Shown piece after piece: positions 37,801 through 49,800 of a stretch of DNA of 64,000 bases. Source of the stretch: Casuarius casuarius (taxonomy: Eukaryota > Chordata > Aves > Casuariiformes > Casuariidae); assembly GCA_003342895.1 (NCBI GenBank), contig PTFA01000011.1, positions 4,167,988 to 4,231,987 on the forward strand. The letters are read 5' to 3'. The notes beneath the pieces are model-generated. The model was not told the origin of the DNA and ran no database searches. It saw only the letters and a list, made by a program, of their open reading frames with translations. A program made the position numbers and the translations under genes. Numbering within the stretch: position 1 is the stretch's first letter; each line of letters begins with the position of its first letter.

Positions 37801-40800
37801 AGCGCTCTATTTACTAGTAATCTTCTGGGTTGAAGGGTGCTGCAGAAATAGTTGCCTTTATTAATCCTTCCTTGCTGCTTATTTCCTTCCCTCTTCAGAT
37901 TACATGCTGACAGTGGAGGCAGTGAGACTGAAACCATTCTTTGTGGCAGGCCACACCTTTGAGATGACGTGCAAAGTGTCTTCGAAGAACATCAAGACGC
38001 CACGCTATTCTGTCCTCATTACAGCAGAGAAGCCACTGACGGATCAGTCCAATCCCAATGGGACCACTCGCATAATCTCCTTGAACCAGGATTCAGTAGT
38101 GCGGCTGGAAGACTGGACGGATCAGACTCGTGTGGACGGCGTGGTTCTGGAGAAGGTCCAGGAGAATGAGTTCCGCTATAGGATGTATCAGACCCAGATT
38201 TCTGATGCTGGGCTGTATCGCTGCGTGGTGACTGCCTGGTCCCCAGGTGGTGGTGGCATGTGGCGTGAAGCAGTGAATGGCTTATCTAATCCTATCCAGA
38301 TAGACTTCCAAACCTCAGGTTGGTATAGAATTTGTCTAGTGTGTGTCTAGGCCAGAAAAGGAGAAGAAATTCTTGATGCTCTGCCAGTGGCTTTGTCTCT
38401 GGGAAGTGTGTGCTCTTTTTTGACATGGAAAGGCTGTCCGAGTGGCGGGATGGACGAGAGCTTTGCTTGTCTCCTTTGGTGCTTGTGTCCTCTCTCCTCT
38501 TGGTTGTTTCCTGGAAGACATTTAATGAATTGGTTATAATCGTAGCCCCTGGGTTTTCCTTTACTAATGTAGCTTTTAAGGTCCTGCAGGCTCAGAGCTG
38601 GATTTCAGTATGGAATAATTGCTGCCACTCTTGCCAGCATCATCACTAGATTGCTCTTAGGTAACGATTGCTTTGGAAGAGCTTTAATATAAACTGGATT
38701 TCTGTTCCAAAACAAACTCAATTAGCATAGCATTAAATTGCCTGAGCACACCTTCCTGTTGATCTAATTGCAGAAAATCATCAGTTCAAAGCAATGGTAA
38801 TGTTTCAGCAACTACAGCAAGTGTGCTCTGTCACTGAAAAACTGTAAAGGCCCTTTGTGGCTGAACTGCAAGCTCTACAAGTTGGGATGAATTTTAATAC
38901 CCAAGTATGCATCCTGTTCCCCAGAGCCTTACTGAAATCCTCACCCTCAGCTGTAACATAGCCTACCTGGCAAGATGTATCAAGGGAAGTGTGCCTGCCC
39001 TGGTGTACTGTTGGAGAAGGTGAGGGGTTACAAGGGTTGTTTGGATCATCAGAGGTGCATTTTAACACTGACTTCCTATTATCCTGTGTGGTGGGAAGTG
39101 CTATGGAATTGTTTTATAATGGTGGTGCACTTATGAGTGAAGGGCTTATCTTATGATTTGCTAAACCAGACTTGTGACTTGGGCAGTCTTGGCTCTCAGT
39201 GTAGCCTGAGAATGCCTCCTATGCTGGGGCTCTGTGACTAGCTGTTTTGTTTTTATCTCAAACCTCCTTCACTCCCCCACTCCTATTCCTAAACACAGTT
39301 TGGGAGTAGGTCTCTCCTCACATCCCTTGTTCTTCATCTAAGTTGCACTGTATACAGTATTTGGCTTGGAGGGTTTTTACAAGATATGACTGTGACTAAG
39401 CTAGAGCAGCTTGACTTCCGGTTGCCTTCATAGCTGAGAATGATAATCATTCTTGGAACAGCACAGTCTCAGCTGAATATTGCTATGGATTTACGTTGTC
39501 TTTTTAAGGTTGTTTAATAGGCTGTAGCTTCAGCCTTACTACTCTCGATATCTGGGTCAGTCACAGTAAGAGAGCAGCATTTGCAAAGGAGTGATGCAAG
39601 AAACTAGCAAAGGTGAAATCAGTCCCAAACCCTTCCCCTCCAAGCTCTTACCTGAAGGCTTTCCTGCATAAAAGTGGTGGTTGATTACTCTGCCAGCATT
39701 GCTTGTGTTGCGTCACTTTGAACTCCCATCCAAAAAGTCTGGTGAGATGCAATTAATATCCATGCTTCAGAGGGAAACCTGTGAGCTATGCAAGGGAGGG
39801 AAGTGTGTATGTTGCAGTCTCAACTTCTTTTCGCTGTCACTCTCTACTCCCTCCCTCTTCCCCCAGATAGGATTTCCGATGCATGGAGTGAGAAAGGGAA
39901 GCAGCCTGGAGCACTGCCATGGGAATGTGTGAATTCCAGTNGCAGGGCTGAGCAGCGGAAGGCATGGTCCTGACACCCCCTCAGCCTTTCATTCTTTGCA
40001 AAAGAATGAAGAGAGAAATGAGACCCCAGGCACAATTTACTGGATAGCTATTTCCTTAAATAATCTTGGCATGTAGCAAAAATCTGGCTTGAAATACCTT
40101 CCTTCCCACAACTGATGGATGAACTTTGTCCCCTTTGGTTGTTACTCGAGTATCTGTGCTGGACATTCATCTCTGGGCTGCTTCTAAAGGCTCTCCTCTA
40201 CTGTGAGCGCGGCTTCTCTTTGACTTAAAAAAAGCTATTTGCTGTTGAAAAATCCTTGTTGTCTGAATGTGTCTTGGCGAATTTGTTCTGAAGTCTTTTT
40301 TGATAGACTTATTTGAATACATCAGTGCTGTGAGATTGAAACTTTGCTGGTGGGGACGAGAGGACTTGGTGAGCACAGTTAGAATGGATGCTGGCAAGCT
40401 TGCTTCCCAGATTACCCCCTTCTTTCCTCCAAATGTCCTGCTTGTCTGTGGGAGTGTGNTTGCATGTGTAAAGGCCTGCTGTACTTCCTTTCCTCCAGCC
40501 CTGCTCCTCTTCTGTGCCCTGTTACTCTGCTCTTGGCTCAAACAGACAAGTAGAAATTACAAAAAATGATTTGGAAGCGGGTGTACGTGATGGAAGAGGG
40601 TGTTTTGTGGATATGTTTTGTCCGCTGAGATGTACTGTCTTTGCAAACTGTGACTAACTCAGGGAGCCAGAGGTAAATGGCAAAGTTGTGGAGCAACTAT
40701 AAAAGCTCAGCTCAGACAACATGCTCTTATCTTGTGTTGTGTGGCGCAGGAGGTCAAACTCGTCCTCCAAAGGAGGAAGCTGGCACCATATTTTCCCTGC

Positions 40801-43800
40801 TGTGAACAGTATAAGGGAGAATTGCTGAGGTAGCTAGTGGTTTCTGGGGAGAACAAAAGGCTCCCCAAAACTGGAGGGGAGATGCTAATAGGAAAGGGTC
40901 AGGAAAAGCAGGGTTGGGGGGATTCAGCTCCCTGGGTAACTGTACAAGCTGGAGAGCGTGTTTCGAGGAAGGATTTTATATTGTGCGTACGCATTGTGCA
41001 ATGTGATCTATCTGAACAGCAGGAGGGCTGGAAGCTTTTTATATATGAGCAGGGGACTGCACACATGAAACTTCAATGTTTCCTGCCACAATACGCTTGA
41101 AATGTGGCAGTGCTCCGAAATGTTTTTCCATGAACATCTGTGGAAAATGTCTTGCTCAGATTCTTTCCATTTGAGGCAGAACTTGCTGGCTGCAAGCAGA
41201 GACCTTCTCTCCACTTGCTGCTGCAGAGATATATATATTCCAGTTAGTTTATGATCTGAAACTTTAATGTAAAGGCATTTATTTGAAACTTCCTGAACTG
41301 AAAACTGAAAAGCNGATTTCGTCCACTGAATTATGTAAACCAGAAGTTGGGAGGAAAACCTAGTAGGTCATTAGTTTTCATATATTCGATCAATGGCAGA
41401 TTGTTTTCTATTGTATATATTTTAAGGCCAGAAGGGATCTTGGGAATCCTCTGGTCTGCACTTATAACATGGATCATAAGACTAATTTTATAAAATGAAT
41501 GCCTGCTGTGCATCCCATAACTGTAGCCAAACTAAGCTTATTTATAGAAGAGGAGGAGAAACCCATCCCATATGGAGACTTTAAGTAGAATTCTTTGGTG
41601 CTTGTTTTTGTTCAGCTCAGTTTAAAACAAGTTCTGTTATCTCTTCCAGAGGTTGGTCAGCAAGCTGAGGGAGAAGGGCAGCTCTTGGTGCTTGCCTTGA
41701 ATTTTTTTTTCTTAGTTTCATTGAATCATTTTTACTGGAATCCTAATGTTTTCTCTGCCCTGAGCCATCAGGCGATATGTGTACACATAGTCTTTCCTTT
41801 AGCCTGGACAAATCTGTCTTCTGTGTTCTTGGCTGTTCTCCTTCTGAAGCTGGATATATCAAGACAGCTTCTTGTAAGGCTTGTGATCCTGTTTGATTAG
41901 CCAGAAATCTCTCACTTGTAAAACTCGGCTCTCCTGGTCACCTAGAGGTGTTGCTTCAGTGGCAGTGCCTCTGCACTGCAAGGGCTGAGCAGAGGATGGG
42001 AGAGGATACCATTCTTCATGGTCCCCTTTGTCTTCAGCCTTTGCTGAGTTCACCAGCAAAGGTGGGCTCCAAATAGCTGGGAACTGGCCTGGGATCAGGT
42101 TCTGCAGCTGTGTGTGGTGTTTAGTTTTTTTGTGTGTGTGTTTTTGTTTTTGTTTGTTCCCCCTCTCCCCCCTCTCCCCTTTTTAATGCTGAGGCACCTG
42201 GTCTCTGTGAAATCCACCTGGTTTATCTTGGAATAATAAATTTTTCTTTAGTGTCCATCCTTTAATTTTCTTCCACTTTGTGCCCAGCCACCCGCGGTAG
42301 TATTTAGAGTGTCTTTTGCCCACCCTGCAATCTTGGTGTTCTCCACAGAAGTCACTGGTATTTTACTTTTCCTTGAGGGAAGCAGGGAGAAGGATGCTTT
42401 TTTATCTTGTATGCAGAATTATGCTATGAGAGAGTACCATTTGAAGCTTGACTGTGCTCTGGGCTGGCTTCCCCCAGTGTCATTCAGCAGAGGGCAAAAA
42501 ACTCTGGAGAAGCAAAGCAAAACAAAAGAGGACTTTAAGGGAATCATCTCAATGAAATCTTCAACTCTGGATTACATCTGCCTGTGAGCTCATTGTACAG
42601 CAATGTGTTATCATTCGCTTTGGAAGAAGTAGAGATAAACCAAGTGCTGCTGAAATATGAGCTGAGTACTGATGTTGAACTTGCAACTAAAATGAAATGA
42701 TGCCCTGTAATGACCCAGAGAGAGACTCAGTTTCAAAAAGGAGAACAGCGAGATTTTTAAAGGAAAGAAACATTAATCATGGAAATGAATGAAGAGCAAT
42801 ACAGCAAAAACTCTTTGGCAAGAAGGGCTAGTATTTTCCAGCCCCCATTAATGGGCAGGAACATGCTTTGTCATTGTGTGCCTTTGTGCATACATATGTG
42901 AATTTGCAGCTGGAAATAGAAAGCAAAGCTTAAACTACTCCGAGTATTTCTTCCTGTAACAACTGTTATGAGGGTTGGTATGAAACTGGTTAGGGAACAA
43001 CTCCATGAAGAAGCAGGGAGAGGGCAAGGGGCTGGAATAGTGTGGATGAAGGAGTTCATTATTTGGAGAGAGGCAGATCATGGGATCTTCAGTTCAAGAG
43101 TGGATGATCTCGTGCCAGGACAGATATGAGTAATATTTTGGAAGCGAGAGAACTAGTGGATTGCATCAGTGTTTTCCCTTTGTGGTTTGTGGAGCTGGCT
43201 CACTGTAAGCAGGGAAGTCGCATGCAGTGATTGCTGCTTCAGTGCTGAGCAATGGATTAGGCACAGGGTTCTTGCCTGTACAGGATATCTGTCAGTCCAG
43301 TTACTTGACCTCTCTCTGCTCTGAGGTAAAGATACCTCAGTTCTGTGGGGAGTTTATACCTTATTTTTGCAGAGAAATACTGGCAAAGATGAAGTAGAAA
43401 AGGTTAAAAGGTTGTCTAGGACCTAGGTAATTAGGACTTCTTCCTGCTGTTTTAAATCCAGATGTTAACTGGATTTTGATTGTTCTTCCCTGTGTTCTCT
43501 TTCCTTTTTGGGGGGACTGAAGTTGGTTGGATTATCAAGCAGTGAAGCAAAGTAGGGAAAATGGGGTGAAATCGGTTAAATAGGGCTAAGGGGTTTTATC
43601 TTTTCTTCCAGTACATAAATCTTTAAGCTGAGAAAACTAACTCAATGAACTTGAGTGCCTCCTTTCAACCCTCCAGCCTGTTTAGCCTAATTGAGCACTA
43701 AATACACCAAATTTGGTGCAGCTTGGTTTCTATTTCATTTATGTGTGTGGAAGAATTTGCAATATACTTTTTAGCTGAAAACTAAGTCACTTTAGGATTT

Positions 43801-46800
43801 GGATCCTGGAATTTTCTTCCTGGGTTGCATGAAATCAATGGTTTGAGCAAGGAGATTTGGCCACAGAAGGGGGGCATTCAGAAGAAACTAAACCAGACAG
43901 GTCCTGATCCTGGAACTTGCTTTTCCTTTAAGCAGTTCTAGGGCTGTACTAGTAAACTTCCAACCTCAGCTTCTTTGCTTTCCATTTAAAATGTTTTTCA
44001 AGCATTCAGAAATCAAGAAATGGTCTGAAAGCTGTTTTTTTTTTGTTTGTTTTTTTAATTCCTTTCTTGACTTTAATATAAAGTTGTTATTACTTCATTA
44101 AAGAAAAAAGGTTGTTTTTGAAGTTACTTAGTATGATAAGGAACAGAGACTTTGGCTTAGCTTAAATCAAAGGTCACTGCAGAAGATGGGAGTTTAGGGG
44201 AGAGTCGATTAACTTTTAGAATTGGAATTGCTGGTTTGTTTTATAAGTCCATGCTTTTTCTTTGTTTCTAAATTAGCTGAAGGTACAATCGTTATCTTCA
44301 AACCTGAAGTTATCCAGCTCTAATTGTTCCTCAGCTTTGGAACTACTGAACAGCTTTCCTACACTTAATTCTGCTTTGTTCTTGATGAGCTTCACAAGTC
44401 ATGCTTGATCTGTCAGCCCTGCAACTGAAACTAAATTCTTCTGTTTATTCTCTTGCATTATGAGTAGGTGCCAATAACCATATTTCATGCTGTTAAATAC
44501 AAGTGGCAAGCTTGGCAAAGCCACATCATGTATTATCTGTAAAGGGTTCTAGTTTTCTCAATGTTAATGGAGCATAAACTCAGATCTCATCGAAGGAGAG
44601 TTTGCCCTCTCCCCCAGTCCTTCTTGTGACACTGCAAGCACTTGAATGTGGCGTACTGAGACCCTGTCAGTCATAGTGTCCACTGGGGGTTCCCTGCTAC
44701 CATGTGCTTGCATCTATGGGTTTGGGGTGTGTGTGTGTGTGTTTGCAGGAGACTGCCTCATGGCACATTTGTCCTGGAGGGTCCTTGAGAGCCTTTAAGG
44801 TGCATCTGGAGGCATCCTGTGGTTGCTCTGGTGCCATTTTTTTTTTTGCTAAGGTGTCTTTCTTGAGTCTGCAGATGCCTAGTTAGATTGGGTGGTGGTT
44901 TTGCTTGTAACTCGCTAATGGACACTGATTTACTGTTGCTTTTGTTTGAGACTGGCATGCAGCTCATTGCTGCTTCCCTTTCTATTGCCAGAAGGGTTTA
45001 GCTGAAGTCAGGGTAAATTATTTAAACTGGGGGGGACATAAATCAGGCAAGTAATATTCAGAATAAAAGCACTTTTTGGTCAGTTTAATTTTCAGAAAAA
45101 ATATAAAAAGAAATTAATAATAACCCTTCTGTAGCGAAGGGTGGCATGCAGGTGACATTTAATGAAGTGTAGAGCCATGTCGCCAGCTTCTGTGAATCTT
45201 TCCCAGGCTGGGTAGTGGCTCCAGCTCCAACTCAAANGCACCTTCTGTTGGAGAGGTAGGGGGTTACGTGGTCCTCCTGGTCCAGCTCAGAGCTAATGCC
45301 TCTCTGCGTTGCAAATGGTCTCCTGTCTTGTCAAGTTCTGTATTGNGAAGAAGCATCAATGGAGATGCTTTATTCTATCCTTTCATGTCTGAGAGCAGCC
45401 TGAGGCCAAGGTATGGGGTATATGGGCAGAGAGAAAAGATGCTTCTCCTAGGAAGCCACAACCATACAGTCTTCAAGACTGTGAGCTAAGAAGCTTTCAC
45501 TGTAATGAAGCTTCTGGGGGAGGGGGGGAGGAATTGGTTTTCTTCAGCTGGAGAAAGGGAAGAGCACAACCTCTGACATATCTCTGGGCTCTCTGTTGAA
45601 ATCCAGCCCCTCTGACACAGGACAGTGATTTCTTCCCTGGAGGTACAGGGTATATTAATTCGTAGGAGGTGTAGACCCTGGTAGGGAAATAACCAAAGGG
45701 AAATTACTGTTTATGGCTTACTGAGGGGAAGCATGATCATGACGTGACAGAGCAGCTGCTGTCTAGCAGCTTGTTTATTGCCCAGGAAACTTTGACTCCT
45801 TGTGTGGGAGACAGGCAAGAGATGCACTTGGTAACCCAGAAGTGTGGGTGGGGGAGTGCTGTGTTACCATGATGTGACCTTCCCTGGCTGAGTGACCAAA
45901 GAGCTTAGCTTTTATGCTTGTAATACTCAGCTGGGGATGCTCAAACTCCACTCTGCATTACTGGTTTGTTGAGCATGCCAGAGTTTGAAGCCTATGTCTA
46001 CTGAATGCAGTAGAGGTCTGGACTTTTGATCCAGATATAAGACCTAAAAAGTGCTATCTGCGTGTACCCTTTTTTCCTTGTTTGCCCTGCCTGGGAGCAC
46101 CCTGCAGCCCAGCCTCAGCTGGGCAAAGATAGGAATCGTGTAGTTTATCTCCCTTGCTCGATCCTTGCGAGCATCTGGCAGGGCAGAGCTGTTTGCAGGA
46201 GCAGAGCCTGAACTCTGCTGTCGGCATATAGGGGAGTGCAGCATGTTCAATGTTCCTGACACANCGTGGGCCTTTGCTCACTGCTGGAACTTAGTATAGA
46301 GCCTGAGCTATAGACAACAGACCAGGATTATGATGGTGCTGTTCTGTATTTGGTTAGTGCAGCAGAGGGTATGTGCTGAGAATGCCTCTGGCAGATTTGA
46401 TGGTCACTTTGTTTCTGTTGTTTTGACAGTTCATGCACAGCTTGAGACTTTTCAGGTTTCAGTTGGCCAGAGTGCCCTGGTCCCTTCTGCCTTTCTAACT
46501 AGTCCCTTAGCACCTTGAACTTGTGGCTGCACAACTCTGGAAAAAATGATGGGAAAGATCTTGCTTCTTCTGAAGAATAAAGTAGACTGCAAGGGGAATA
46601 TGGTTAATGGGGGCATATCAGGAAACAAAGTTCCTGTAGAAAGAGGCCTGGACAGAGGCTGAGGAAGCAATCAGATTAATACGTTTCCTTTTTCCCGGAA
46701 GGGATCTCAGAATGCTGAACTTAATTAAGGCCTGCTCATGAAGTCACTGGCGGAGCAGCTGTGCTTCAGAGCATTTGGAACTCTTATTTCCTTAAATATG

Positions 46801-49800
46801 TTCTAGCATAAGCATGTAGGAGTTTCAGCCAGTAGCCCACATGTAACCTCTAGTGTGTCTCTGTCACTATTTTCTCCTTGCTTGGAGGGGTAACTTGCCA
46901 TCTTACTGTTCAGTAGAGGTGACTTCTAGTGAGAAAATGGGTACAAAACCTCTAGGGGTGATTGTGTACAAACTACCATGGTATATGAAGTACAACTGCT
47001 TCAGGGGCAGAGAATAGGACTGTAATGGATTTATGGTTCGTAACAAAGAGCAGGACACTGTGCCCACTGGAAACTGGGGGGAATTTAAGAAGCTACAGAG
47101 TAATTATTGTAATGTAATTGGATTTCAGCTCTTAGTGTGCTGTGTAATCTCTGCTGACCAAAACGAGCCAGGCCCTTGTGGTCTAGAATAGTTGCACCAA
47201 AAATGACAGCTCTGGCTTCATGGCATCTGAACGTCTCTTTCCAGAGCCTCAGATTGGAAGTGACGTGCGAGTGCGGTGTGGTGAGCTATGAGCATAGCTT
47301 CCCACAGGAACCTGTTGGGAAGGCAGGGGATGGTGGGTTGCTTGGATGGTTTCCTTGAATGTTCTTTGTCAGAAGTGTTGTTTTGCCACAGATCTCTNGT
47401 GGATTTGAAGATTACAGTTTCCGTACTAAAATAGTAGCCTGAAAAAGTGGGGGAGGTCAACTCTTTCAACAGCTTTTCCCTCCTGCCCAGAACGACCATC
47501 CTATTCTTGGTGCTGCTGCTATTCTGGAGGTAGCTGAGCCTAGCAATGACAGCAGCTAGAGGAGTCAAGGGAAGGGAAAGGGTCAGTTTTTAATCTGAGC
47601 CCCAAGTTCCTTCTTGGGTTCCCTGGCCCCCTTCCCCCAAAGCTGTCCTGGAGGGAACTATTGACAACAGCTTTCCTTCTCATCTCCCTTGCCTTGTTTA
47701 GTGAAGAAATCACTAAAGGTATTTTGATTTGTTCTTCAGCTTCTGCCTGTGAAATGGAGAGTACTAGCAACATATCTGAGAAGCTGTGGTACTGTTAATT
47801 TTGCACCAAAGATACAGATGTTGTCAACATGTGGGGAATTTTTTTTGTTTTTTCATATGTACTTCAAGTCAAACTCNCACATCCCTATGGTGTGAGCATT
47901 TCATAGTGGCCTAGTGGTTTTCATCAATATCATCACCACTTTACAGCTAGAGGAGTTCCTATACCTTTAGGCACGACACATCTGCTAGGGCAGAAGCTGT
48001 GGTGAAGCCTGAAGGAGAACCCACAGAAAAGTGTTAAAAGATGTGCTGCTTGTATTGTCTGTTTCAGTCCTGCAGCAGAACCATCTGTATTGTGTAAATA
48101 CTGATTTGCTCTAACCTCAGTTCCTATAGAGAGCCTCATCCAAAAAGGTCTGGACTGGATTAGCTTAGGGACCTGAACTCTCTTGCTCTTAGCAAAGTCA
48201 CCAGTGGAAGAAAGGCTCCTTTTGTGCATGACAGTGGAAGGCAGATTGGACAGCAGCTTCTGTGTCGTACATGGTCTGTGACCCAACAGAACTACATGTC
48301 TGGCAGTTTGGGTACTCTGTCCTAGTAAAGGAATTAGTGGCTAAAAATGGGTAACTGTTTTGTCAAATCTATTATATGATTACTTATTACTCCTTCAGAC
48401 CTCTGTCTCCATAAGCAAGTACAGAACACTTTAAAAATGTGCAAGGAAAGATTTCGGATATTGAAGAAAAGCCTGTTATTCATAATTGTGGTTATTCTTT
48501 TTTAGGTCCTGTGTTTAATGTCTCAGTGCATTCTGACAACCAGATGATTTACCAGGGTGAGCTGGCAGATTTGCTCTGTATCGTCACAACGGAAGGAATG
48601 GCACTCGAGCCAGGTATTTCCACAAAAATGTGTTAGTTGCAACTCATTTGCCTTTACCAGCCTGAATAACACTGACAACTAGAACCATATATTTCTTGAG
48701 TGAGGCTGGGGGATCGAGGACCAGCATGGAAGTCTTACCGAGGTAGCTAAATCCAGGAGAGTGTTTGCTTTACACAACCTCATTTAGAACAAGACTTTTG
48801 TTTTACATTCTGTTGGGCAGAGGGGAAGTGTTCTTACTGCTAAACCCACCGGTGCTGTCTGTACCCACTGAGCCCTACTGCTGGCAATCTCAGCCTATAA
48901 CCACTATATGGGCCATGACAATTTTTCCTGTCATCTTTAATTATAAAGGCAAAACCTGTTAGGAGAAAACACTGTTATCTATGAAAAAATCTTAAATCAG
49001 CTGGCCAGTCAGATTAACACTTCAGAGTGGATTTTAAATGGAACACTTCAGAGTGGATAGGAATGTAAATTTAAAAATCACAAAAATTGCCTACTGTAGC
49101 CTAAATACTGAAAATTAATATTCCTTGCTGATGCCTTCAGAGGCGAGCCTCTCTTTTGCATGAAAAAGAAGGAATAAATGTGCTATGTAATTGCTATGAA
49201 AAGGGCAATGGACACTTTAATGGCAAACTTTCGTGAAGGGCTGAAAAGTTCAGAGAATTGCTCAAAACTTAGCTGCTTACCAAAGGTTTCCTGAGCTGCT
49301 TTTCATCAGGAATGATGTCAGAATAGCTCTGGTTGCTGTAGTTAAAAAAAAAAATTGGGTTTGGTGTGAGTTTAGTTCTTTTTTTAATAAAGTCATTTTA
49401 TATGTATTAATATAAAAATATATTTTAAATATAAAAATACATATCTAAATATAAATATATAAGCATATAAACAAAGCTGTGATTGGTGTAAAGCTCGTAC
49501 AAAATGCTACAAGATGGTGCTGTGCCAGAAATACTATGTAGCTGCTGATGAGATAAAGTATCAGGTTTAGGAAGTTCGCCTGTCCATTTTACTTTAAATG
49601 CGAGTGTAGCACAGAAGCAATTTGCTAGATCAGTTCTGTGCTTGTGAAAAAATGATAGATTGAAATGCTTTGTAGGGGGGAAAAAAGCTAAGTAAACTTT
49701 ATTGCAGTTGAAAGATTCATAGCCTGGGAGATTGAACATACTCTGCAGCAATATATGTGTGTGTGTGGCTCAGCCTGTCCTTTACTGTGCTGTGCAGAAG

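Larger units (their letters stand above)
30813..37898 (+). other. Intron 5 of PTGFRN
   Basis: A GT-AG phase 1 intron of about 7.1 kb with several simple repeats: an alternating CG/TG tract at 31990-32025, TG at 34806-34846, five CTG units at 35200-35214, G14 at 36063-36076, G11 at 36830-36840, and poly-T runs at 35525-35541 and 37685-37704. A TATAAAA with a nearby CACGTG occurs at 32574-32603. No gene is supported. Hydrophobic open frames near 33050-33130 and 35190-35230 come from pyrimidine-rich or CTG-repeat sequence. Confidence 0.92.

Noticed and set aside
40698..40705. TATAAAAG in intron 6
   Set aside because: An isolated motif with no CpG context, initiator or downstream exon evidence.
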